DNA of 28,075 bases, taken from NCBI GenBank assembly GCA_025449115.1, contig JAHLKC010000256.1:1-28075 (forward strand), in the 5' to 3' direction. Shown here in pieces: positions 19,141 to 28,075 of this stretch. The position numbers and the translations under genes were made by a program. The notes beneath the pieces are model-generated. The model worked only from the letters and a program-made list of their open reading frames with translations, was not told where the DNA came from and did no database searches. Positions within the stretch are counted from its first letter, which is position 1; each line of letters starts with the position of its first letter. Origin of the DNA: Chytridium lagenaria (lineage: Eukaryota; Chytridiomycota; Chytridiomycetes; Chytridiales; Chytridiaceae).

Positions 19141-21424
19141 ATGTCCGTTGAGAAGAAGGTTGAAGAGACCACCGTCGAGGTCGTTTCAGAGAAGCCAATG
19201 GAGGTTGTCCCCCTCGCTGACGCTGCCGTCCCAGAGGAGGAGGCCGACAAGGCCTTCAAGCCCCATGTTGGCAAGAGGCCCCGCAACACCATGCTCCTCC
19301 ACGCTGCCATCTGGTTGTTGTTGACCGCCTACATTATTGCTTTGATCATCAAGGGTCAAGGAAAGGTGATTATCAATTGAGTCCACCTGTTTTCTGTCTT
19401 GTTGTTGTGTCGAATCTCCTCGCATCATCATATTGACACTTCATCATCTGTTTGATCATTTAGGTTGGATACGAGTTCTCCATCGTTGTCTACGTCTTCA
19501 TCTCCCTCCGTCTCCTCGCTCAACACGTCTCCATCTCCTACTTTATCTACGGTAAGAACCTGTTTTTTTGATTGTAGTTTAGTTTCTGTTTTTATTCTCG
19601 ATCACACACTGCATCCGTTTGTTCTTCCGTTTCCGTTATCATCGTTCACTTTATCGCAGTTGTCTTTACCCCAGCCAAAATGCTGGTGCTTTTTTTTTTT
19701 ATCCCACGGCCGTTGTTTCTTCTTTTTTTTCTTTTTTTTTCCCCTTTCTCACAAATTGTCACTTTCCTTTTCGAGTTATTTTTGTGCCCTCAGCCCATGA
19801 GTTGTCAAATTTATTTGTTTATTTCGTGTGACGCTCGGCGTTTCTTTCATTTTGACTTTGACCATTTCTGGTTGGTTCTTTTCTGATTCGAGGGGGGCTT
19901 GGAGTCATCATTTTCCCACACAGTTCATTCTCTCTTTGTCACGTCACGTCCATTTCCTCACGCCTAACATTTATGATTCGTAGGCCCTATCAGCAACGCG
20001 GTCAACGGTATCGTCGGCGCTGTCCCCGAGTCTGGCCGTAACGCCCTCTCCAAGTTCAGCAGCCTTATCCTCGGTGCTGCCTTCCTTGTCGCCATCATCG
20101 TCACCGCTGTCGCCTCCCCCGCCACCGCGACCGGTACCATCGGTCAGCGTCTCCAATCCATCGCTGGTCTCGTCTGCATGGTCGGTATTCTCTACGCCAC
20201 CTCCACCAACCGCGCCAAGATCCCGTGGCACACTGTCGTGTCTGGTCTTCTTATCCAGTTCATCCTCGCCCTTTTCATCATGAGGACCACCCTTGGTGTC
20301 AACATCTTCATCTTCATCTCCAACATGATCACCGACTTCCTTAAGCTCTCCTCCTCCGGCATGGTCTTCCTTTTCGGTCCCTCCATCCTTACCGTCCAGA
20401 ACTTTGCCGTCGGTGTTCTCCCCGCCATCGTCTTCTTCTGCTCCTTTGTCTCCATCGTCTACTACCTTAACGGTATGCAATACGTTGTCGCAAAGATGGC
20501 TTGGCTCATGGTCCGTCTCATGGGTACCTCTGGTTCTGAGTCCGTCGTCGCCGCCGCCTCCCCCTTCGTCGGCCAAGGTGAATCTGCCCTCCTCGTCCGT
20601 CCCTTCATCGAGTACATGACCACCTCTGAGCTCCACTCCACCATGACCTCTGGTTTCGCCACCATTGCCGGTTCCGTTCTCCTCGCCTACGTGGAGGCCA
20701 CCGGTAACACCCCGAGGCCACCGCCACCCTCCTCACTGCCTGTGTCATGTCGATCCCTTGCTCCCTCCTCATCTCCAAGATGCGTTACCCCGAGACCGAA
20801 GAGTCCCTCACCCGTGGTGCCGTCAAGATCCCCGAGAACGAAGAGAAGGATGCCAACTTCCTCCACGCCGCCGGAAACGGTGCCGCCACCGGTGTCCAAC
20901 TTATCCTCTTGATCGCCGGTTCCCTCCTTGCCATCGTCTCCCTCTACGAGTTTGCCAACTTCCTCTGCGGTTTCCTCTTCTTCATGGTTGGTATCGTCAA
21001 CAACGTTGACGGTGGTATCCGTGTTTCCATCGGTTTCATCCTCTCCTACGTGTTCACCCCCTTCGCCGTCGCCATCGGTATCGCCCCCAACCAAGCCCGT
21101 AAAGCCGCCGAATTCCTCGCCACCAAGATGGTCGTCAACGAATTCGTTGCCTACTCTTCCCTCAACGGATACGCTTTCCTCCCCGCCTCCGCCCCCGGTG
21201 CTCCCCTTGTCCCCTCTGGAAACTTTGACGCCCGTACCATCCGTCTCATGGCCTTTGCGCTCTGTGGGTTCGCCAACTTTGCCTCCATCGGTATCCAGAT
21301 TGGTTGTCTCGGAGCCATGGCGCCTTCCAGGAAGAAGGATTTGGCGACCCTCGCTCTCTCTGCTATGCTTTGCGGTACCGTCTCCACTTGGATGACTGCC
21401 GCCGTTGCTGGTGCCCTTATCTAA
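19141..21424 (+). CDS. Concentrative nucleoside transporter (CNT/NupC family)
   Basis: Carries nucleosides into the cell by cation symport across the plasma membrane. Exon 1 is 19141-19365 (75 codons: acidic cytosolic N-terminus, first membrane span LLHAAIWLLLTAYIIALII). Intron 19366-19463. Exon 2 is 19464-19551. Intron 19552-19983 (432 bp, the longest here). Exon 3 is 19984-21424. Family marks: GVLPAIVFFCSFVSIVYYL, the substrate loop VGQGESALLVRPF (equivalent to GQTE/GQSE of other CNTs), FATIAGSVLLAY, and the CNT signature NEFVAY at 21137-21154. Length is about 584 residues. One base is missing in a C4 run (20710-20713), which shifts the frame; both sides are perfect CNT, so I take it as an assembly indel. 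Codon use is strongly C-ending and Val/Ile-GTC/ATC rich, unlike its neighbours, which suggests high expression. Confidence 0.96.
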
Positions 21425-22023
21425 ATTTCTTTATTCTTTATTCACGCGCCCAAACTTTTTTGTTTTTGTCGGCGACTCTTTTTTATCTGCGCCTGTTTAC
21501 CATCCCCCCCTGAATTGCGATGTAAGGTTATTATTTTATTATCAACATAATGTTTTGTTTCCACCCCCCCTTTGTGTCGCGTCTGTGGGCGACGAGGGGG
21601 ACGATTTAAGGACCTCTTGCTTTGTGCGTTAATGGAATTAACTCTTCATATCTCTTAAAACCATTGCCGTCCTTGTCCAGTATTCCAGATTAAATCACAT
21701 GAATGTAATCAGAACTCCAGGACTCAAACACGACAGTAATATGTCAAAAAAAAAGATCTTAATAGAGTGACTCCGGTCACATTTGACGCCAAAATGTCTT
21801 TCATCCACAACTGCCCGCCAACCATGGAAATAGACAACTTGTCGTGGACAACGAACTGACAGGATGAAACTGGGCGTCAGACCATTTACTTTATTTATTT
21901 TAACCGAGATATAACAAATACATGCAAAAGACAGGCTTGAACAGTAAAACTAGGCCCAAAATGACCCTAAAATGGTGTGACTGTGACTGTGTCCCTTTCT
22001 AACGTCTCTCCAGACCCCGTCCT

Positions 22024-22030
22024 ATAAAAC
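22024..22030 (+). promoter_or_regulatory. TATA box of hydrolase paralogue 2
   Basis: TATAAAA lies 72 bp upstream of ATG 22102, mirroring paralogue 1. Confidence 0.6.
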
Positions 22031-22101
22031 CAGAGCCTAAATTCCCTTACAAAAGAAGAAAAAAGCAACTGACTTTTTTCAACAACCTCACTACCGCAAC
22101 C

Positions 22102-23933
22102 ATGACCTCCGTTGACGCTATCCACTTTGTCGAAGACGCTCTCCTGGCTCTCGAAAACGAACACTCTACCACAGAGATCAAAGCCTTGAAAGCCCATCGC
22201 CTCAACAACACCACCCCAGAACCAACCCCCCCACCTCCCACAGACCGACACGCCCGTCTCCTCCAAGTCCTTCATCGTTTCGGCTGCGTCTCACTCTCCC
22301 TCGCCGTCCTCGGTCAAAACGCTGAATATCTTTGGTCAACCTCCTACGGTGTTCGTCACAACGGTCCCGTTGACGATCTCACCTCCACGCTTCTCCCAGC
22401 TTCCTTTGCCGATAAACCCATCACGGCTTCCACGGCGTACCAAATGGCGTCCTTATCGAAACCCGTGACGTGTGTCGCTGTCATGAAGTTAGCGGACATG
22501 GGGATCATTGATCTTGATAAGGAGGTGGGTGAGTATGTTGATTTGAAAGGATTCAACGGCGTCACGGTTGCAATGTTGATGGCGCATTTGGGGGGAACCT
22601 GTACCGGGGGTTTTATGGGGTATGATCGAAAAGAGGTTGCCGAAGGGAAAACAGAGGTACCGAAAACCACTATGGATGTGTTGATGGGGAAAGGGGATTC
22701 GGAGAAGGTGGAGGTTATAGGGATTCCAGGGTTGATGTCAATCTATTCCGGTGTAAGTAACCATATTCCCTCGTTATGATTTATTGTACTGACGTTGCGG
22801 GGGAACGTAGGGTGGAACCACCATCCTCCAACTCCTCATCGAAACCGTGACGGGCAAAACCTTCCCTGACGCCATGCGTGATCTCATCTTCATCCCTCTC
22901 GGCATGACATCCAGCACGTTCAACACAAACCCCGTCACCGGTGACATGGCGTGCGGGCACAGCATGGATCTTGAACCTATAGTTGGGGGTGCAAGAATCC
23001 ATCCTGAAATGGCTGCGGCTGGGTTATGGTCGACGGCGGAGGATATGGCGAGGTTCTTGAAAGGGTATTGGGAGAGTTTGGCGGGGGTGGGTGGGATTAT
23101 TGGGAGGGAGGGGGCGAGGAGGATGTTGGAGCGACAGGGGTTGATGGGTGAGGAGAGGATGGGGTGGATGGTGGAGGGGGAAAAGGAGGGGAGGGTGGTT
23201 TTTCAGGTATGGATAAAAGATATCTTTGCTAGCTTTGTTTTTTTTTTTAAAAATTTGCGTTTTCCTTATCCTCTGTTCCTTATTTACGTATCCGTCACGT
23301 ACCTTTTTTACGTATTTATCCCCCGCCTCTTTTCCTATTCACTCCTTATTGACGTGCCTCTTTACGAACCTTTCTTTCAGCACGGCGGCGCTAACGACGG
23401 CTACACCCTCGCCATCGAAGGTGCGGTTAGCTCCGGTGAAGGCTACATCCTCTTCACCTCTGCCCCGCCTCAATCCCGAGACACCCACTACATCCGCTAC
23501 ATCATCCGTACCGCTCTCTACGCCTTCTACAACCACCCCAACAAGCCAACAAAACCCACCCGTCCCTCCCTTGACGACACTGAACCAACAGCAGCGGTTG
23601 TAGCCCCCCGTATGGATTTGGTTGACATCGTGGGACGTTTGCGTACAGTGAGGAGGTGCCGGAACGGTTTGAGGGAAGAAGGAGGTGGTGGTTAAGGCTG
23701 GTGATGGTGAGAGTGTTGAGGTGACGTTTGTAGGGTTTGAGAGGACGGTGAGGTTTTTACGACAGGAAAAGAAGGAAGGGGGTGAGGAGACGCCAAATCA
23801 TTTTGTGGCGGAGAAACCGTGTAGGCTTGGATTGACTTTTGAGAAGACGGAGGGACCGATGAAGATGAATGTGGAGTATTCGTGGAATACGCCGATGGTG
23901 TTTGTGAAAAGGGTGAGTGTGGAGCATGAGTGA
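22102..23933 (+). CDS. Beta-lactamase-fold serine hydrolase (class C/EstB-like), paralogue 2, frame-broken
   Basis: Same architecture as 10403-12198. Exon 1 is 22102-22752 (217 codons, MASLSK with Ser117 and Lys120). Intron 22753-22810. Exon 2 is 22811-23206, starting GGTTILQ after IYSG. Intron 23207-23380. Exon 3 is 23381-23933, opening HGGANDGY. About 533 residues with no signal peptide. The second intron is 174 bp, a multiple of three, and contains no stop, so its retention would keep the frame and add 58 mostly hydrophobic residues. Two G-run losses (near 23632-23634 and 23673-23675) break exon 3; with them corrected, it matches paralogue 1 (FAYSEEVPERF, KEVVVK, HFVAEKPC) to the stop. An inverted duplicate 10 kb away and a dead third copy show a locally expanding family. 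Substrate unknown. Confidence 0.9.
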
Positions 23934-24025
23934 TCGTTTGCGTGGATTGTTGTTTTCGTGGAGTGGATTAGTGGAGTACGCCGTTGGTGTTTTAGAAGGG
24001 GTGAGTGTGGAGGAGTGATGATTTG
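23881..24025 (+). repeat. Imperfect duplication of the hydrolase gene's 3' end
   Basis: The block gtggaatacgccgatggtg...gtgagtgtggag (from about 23882) recurs from about 23971 with scattered changes. The second copy lies just after the stop codon and contains a stop of its own. Confidence 0.75.
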
Positions 24026-24196
24026 CAAATGTTGTTCGAGTTATAAAAATAATGATAATAATAATAATAAAAAACGTGTTTTTTTTTTTTTTGTTTAACT
24101 CCGTTAGACCATATGAATATTAAGTTTATGTCAAGGATATATTATAAAGCTTTATGTTCGCTCCAATTCGGCACCACATGAAATAAACAGACGAAT

Positions 24197-25120
24197 TTAG
24201 TTCATCACTTTCCACCACCAATTCACCCAAACCTTTCTTCCGGCCTCTCGGCCTTTCAACGACCACTTGCTGTCTGACTCCTTCTCATCTTTCCGCAACC
24301 CCTTCCCACCCCTCGTCTCCAGCCACCCTTTCCCACCCGTCCTCTCCAGCCAGCCCTTAATCCCACCCCTCTTCTCCGACCCCTCCTCCCTTTCAACCAA
24401 CGTCTCACTCGACCCCTCCATCTTCCCCCAAGAACTCTTAACACTAAGCTTGAACGTCCACCTCCATTTCCACACCTACAAAAAACAAATAAACATAGGT
24501 AAATAGAGATGACGACAAACTTTTATACCTTGTTCTGGGAAGCATTCGTGATAGTATCATTAAAACGCTGCATAAAGACGGAACGTTAGACTATAAAATA
24601 ATACATGTTTTCACCTCAACACTAAGGTCAAATCGAGTATGGTCCAGGTTAACGCCATCAAGTCTTTCCATATCGAATAACGATGTTTCTGAAATCCCTG
24701 ACACGCCTCTGGTAGGGTTCGGCTTGGCCTCGTTGTCAAGGCCCTCGATTGTTCTCGGCATAGCAACATTCTCTACCATCCGCTGTACCAATGTCTCTTC
24801 TCCGCGGTCACAATTCCCTGCTACCGTCGTACTGTTATTGGGGCCGCAAACCACTGTTTCCTTCAACATGGTTTCCATGAAGGGCACTCGTTCCACCGGC
24901 GTATTGTCAACCCTGCCCTTATCAATCGCTATCTTCGGTCTCCTCTCACTCCCATCACATGTTCTCGCAAGGTTGTCAGCTCTCCGGAGAGCCTCAAAAT
25001 AACCTCCAAGAAACCTCAATTGCGCCACCCGTTCTTCACGGCTGGCGAGGAGCGCCAGGTCTGCGGGGGTGAGGGATGGGAGGGGAGTGTGAACGGTATG
25101 GGTGTGTCAATGGTGGTCAT
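24197..25120 (-). CDS. Unknown protein of about 274 aa, three exons with a 39-nt microexon
   Basis: ATG at 25120 (MTTIDTPIPFTLPSHP). Exon 1 runs to 24615, intron 24614-24568, microexon 24567-24529 (13 codons, RFNDTITNASQNK), intron 24528-24476, exon 3 24475-24197. All junctions are GT-AG and phase 0. One C is missing (plus GGG 25073-25075) to join the start to the long frame LTPADLALLASREER. The N-terminal third is helical and charged (VAQLRFLGGYFEALRRADNL). The C-terminal part is Trp/Lys/Gly-rich (VWKWRWTFKLSVK) with near-repeats GGIKGWLERT, GGKGWLETR, GGKGLRK, and ends KVWVNWWWKVMN. There is no signal peptide or family I recognise. It converges on the hydrolase gene. Confidence 0.6.
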
Positions 25121-26284
25121 GGTGAGGGTTTTGGAGTGAGGAAGAGTTGAGTGAGGAAGACTTGAGTCAATTGAGGAAGATAAAGTCAAGATTGGCTACG
25201 TGATTTCTCATTATTTCTTTTTTTTGTCAGCGCTTTTCAAAAACAAAGGACGCGAGAACGGGGAATTTAATATGTGAGGCTCAGAGCACCTCAAAAAACA
25301 GGCGATCACTTCATGTTCAACAAGATTATCGCCTTATGCACAAAAGGCCCAAGATTCTGGTCTTTAAGGATGACAAAGGCTCACAAAGAAGATTTTCGTT
25401 TAACATGTATGTAAATCACAGTCACGACATTAACCAACACTCCTTCGGCTGCTGAGTTGACTACCCACCGCCTGCCTGCTCTTACTGCTCCTGCGCGCAC
25501 GCTATCACCTTGAGGGACAGCGCCTATGCTACTGGTGGGAGCGTTGAGAAAGTGTGAAGAACCTAAGACTTTCGAGCTCAACTTGAAGACACTTTTGAAA
25601 CTGAACATGTGGGGGTTGGGGAATTACGTAGTTGACCGACCTGACGCTCTCGTGTCAATACTATATTCCCTTCCTCTGTTCTGTGTACATAATCAAAAAG
25701 CTTTACCGAAAATAAAAGAATGTACGGAACGTTACTAAAAGTGTTGAAGAAAGTGTCGATTTATGTAGAATGCAGATTAGCCGATTCCCATCGAGAGCAG
25801 GCACATATGACTCTGTCAATTCAAGAGAAATAGAGCAAGCAACGTACATCGTTTTCTTCCGCGTAAGTCGAAGCGGAAAAGGATGCGTGGTGCTTACAAT
25901 ATTGCCTCTGAAACCGACAATATCAGCAATTTCCGGTGCAGAGCATTCGTCGAGTAGCCTTGTGGGATGCGGTGTGGGTGTCCTCCATCATCCAGCGCCT
26001 CGCCGTTCGTTCCCTCTGAGCCTCAACAGCCATCCAGCCAGCCTCAAATTAGAAATAAAATTTGCTGCCAGCCATCGAGGCTGACACCAGAAAACACTTG
26101 AAGAAGGGATCGAAGGAGAGCTCATCATTCTTTCGCTTCTTTACATCAACACATCATCACATCATCGAGTTCAATTCTCAACCATCGAGCATCCAGCATC
26201 GCGCATTACTTCACCCTGTCTCTGCATCATCACATTCTCATCATACCCAATCTTTGAACCTCAAGACACACCAAAATCCACAGC
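25121..26284. other. Divergent promoter region, no gene recognised
   Basis: Lies between the minus-strand unknown gene and the plus-strand peptidase-like gene. Short open frames occur on both strands (for example 25381-25608 minus) without family features. The last 150 bp is CATCA-rich, typical of a leader sequence. Confidence 0.4.
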
Positions 26285-28075
26285 ATGCGCATTTACACTT
26301 TATCAGCACTGCGGCCTCTCCTTCTCATCCTCCTTGCATCTCTTTCTTCCATTATTCAAGCCGCATCCCCATCGACACCACTGTCATCAAACGACCCTTG
26401 TTCATCACTTGTATACGGAAGAGTGGTGACCGCCATCGAAGCCAGAAAACATGTTTTGAATCCTTTAAAGTATCTGACGAAACCAAGAAGGCTCAAATCA
26501 ATGCCATCAAAGGATATCTTGAACTGTAAGTGGTTTCCATTGTAATTATGACTAAACCCCTTTATGTGGACAGATACCCCTATCTCAACCTCGTGAAAAC
26601 AGTTGGGATAGACTTTATCTCCCGTCTCGACGCACTTGCAACCCAGCCCGAGCTTACAACCGAATACCTCTTCCAAGACTCCATTGTGACGCTTTTCAAA
26701 TCCCTTCGAGACGCCCACGCCGTGTATTCACCAACATGTTTCACCACCGTGAATTTCATGCAACCCTTCATCTTGGCTGCCCGGCATTCGGATACAGGCA
26801 AGACAAGGATTGTGGTAAAGGAGACAGTGGAGAAGGGGACGACTCTGACGGTGAATTTGCCGAAATGGTTTCCGGATCTTGTGAAGGCTGGGTTTAGAGA
26901 ACGGCTTTTGGATGAGTGGAAGAAGGCGGTTGGGGATGATTTGAACAAGTTTTTGGGTTGGGATGTTGTTGAGATTGACGGAATCGATGCTGTCGTGAGT
27001 TACTTCTCTTCTCATGCCTTCTTTAAATACTCTTTTTCCTTATTCATTCTCCACCAAGATGAAGTGGCTATAGAATAATTATTCTTTTTATATAGACTGC
27101 AGTGAAGGCATTCGCTGATACCAGCGTCGGTCTTTCCCACACGCCTCAAACCCGCTTCAACTTTGCCCTCGCATCGACCCAATTCCTTTCTGGCCGTCTC
27201 CGCCTCATCGACGGTCCCTTCTCGGCATCCCGTCGTCTCCCCTCCAACAACACTCGCACGTACCTCCTACGTGATCCCGTAACCTTAAAAACCACATCTC
27301 TCACGGTGCCGTGGCTCGGATACTTTCGCGAAACCTTCTCTGAAATGGATACAGCGACGTACACAAAGGAGTTTTGTAGACCTAATGAGAATATCAGTGG
27401 TACTCATCATCTTGGAGGGACGATGCAGTTGGCGAGTGTGAGCAGGGGACGGTTGGAGGCGCATATGAAGGAGGTTGGGAAGGGTGGGGTTGATGAAGAG
27501 GAGGTGCTGAAACCTTTGCATCGCTACGCAAAGTTTGATAGGAGAGAGGAAATGGAGGAGATGAAGAACGGCAAGAATGAGTTTATGAGACCCAATGCTG
27601 GTGAACCAATTTACAAGCATCCGTACCGCGGTATCAAGGAAAAAGGAAACGGGTTGTCTGAGCTTCGACGTCGTAGTGATGCGCCTGGGAAAAAACCTGC
27701 GATTGGGCCGCTTGAAAGGGAGGATGACCCACCTACGAGTGTGAGGGAGCAACAACCTACTGGAACCATTGATTTGAATGACCTTGAAGAGCTTAGGCGA
27801 CAGCTGCCCCCCCGGAACGAATTTGGACCGCCGCCTCGAAACGAGCCATTTTACAAGCATCCTTACCGTGGTGCTGGGGTAGCGGACGAAAAGAGTTACG
27901 AAGGAGGGACGGTTTTTATGGCTTACATGATGAGAGAATTGATGATGAGGGTGGTAATCATGATGACCGAGCTGTGGATGGTTCTGGAATTTCAGAGCAA
28001 GACGTACCTATTCACACAGACAATCACAGACCGCGTTCTATGTTTTGAAGGATGATGAGGGAAGGAAGACTTGAG
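26285..28075 (+). CDS. Secreted S41-type peptidase-like protein, 3' end outside window
   Basis: ATG 26285 gives a signal peptide (PLLLILLASLSSIIQA). Exon 1 is 26285-26525, intron 26526-26573 (48 bp), exon 2 26574-26994, intron 26995-27095, exon 3 from 27096. The mature start DPCSSL, a Cys a few turns later, YPYLN, YLFQDSIVTLFKSLRDAHAVY and the V-E-I-D-G-I-D-A-V...FAD block fit the N-terminal part of fungal S41-family (C-terminal-processing-like) peptidases. The catalytic domain is not seen, so activity is unproven. Exon 3 then turns hydrophilic, with two copies of YKHPYRG (about 27611 and 27851). Frame corrections are needed in an A4 run (26446-26449) and a T5 run (27913-27917). After the second, the alternative frame is acidic and plausible, while the raw frame is Met-rich and unlikely. 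Confidence 0.65.

Noticed and set aside
19971..21094. Long open frames antisense to the nucleoside transporter (for example 221 codons at 19971-20636)
   Set aside because: They mirror the biased codon use of the transporter; composition is Gly/Asp/Glu low-complexity with no start context, introns or family features.
10403..23933. Bacterial origin suggested by the beta-lactamase fold and CNT transporter
   Set aside because: All these genes have typical fungal GT-AG introns and TATA spacing, and both families also occur in fungi.
1..28075. tRNA genes, riboswitches, CRISPR arrays
   Set aside because: No GTTCGAATC-type box with a cloverleaf, and no regularly spaced repeats, were found on either strand by eye.

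Overview
The window is nuclear DNA of a fungus, probably from an early-diverging lineage (chytrid or zygomycete grade; my inference, not proven). Genes are split by short GT-AG introns, mostly 39-101 bp, and carry TATA boxes 54-135 bp upstream of the ATG. The content fits: a Ty1/copia retrotransposon, a CACTA-type DNA transposon, a fungal-style concentrative nucleoside transporter, and small secreted cysteine-rich proteins. No rRNA, tRNA, CRISPR array or bacterial mobile element was seen.

Layout. 1-1622 is the 3' end of a Ty1/copia element (reverse transcriptase, RNase H, 3' LTR). 2592-9418 is one gene for a secreted, probably GPI-anchored cysteine-rich protein, cut in its second exon by a 6043-bp CACTA-type transposon (3020-9062). 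The transposon has matching terminal inverted repeats, a CAG target duplication, a tnp2-type transposase and a second, intact nine-exon gene of unknown function. 10403-12889 holds a beta-lactamase-fold serine hydrolase gene and a collapsed third copy. 13354-16120 holds three minus-strand genes for small secreted proteins; one is a damaged paralogue of the interrupted gene. 16121-19076 has no gene that I recognise. 19141-21424 is a concentrative nucleoside transporter, 22102-23933 a second beta-lactamase-like paralogue on the plus strand, 24197-25120 an unknown gene, and 26285 to the end a secreted S41-type peptidase-like protein that runs off the window.

Reading frames. Many otherwise well-preserved genes need one or two single-base corrections, and nearly all of them are missing bases, mostly in short homopolymer runs. 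This looks more like residual assembly indels than a wave of gene death, so I annotate most of these genes as real but frame-broken. Exceptions with independent damage are the transposon-split gene, its paralogue at 14196-15105 (a nonsense codon before the C-terminal anchor) and the deleted hydrolase copy at 12519-12889.

The most interesting object is the transposon with its uncharacterised nine-exon companion gene, sitting in a newly recognised two-member family of secreted eight-cysteine proteins.
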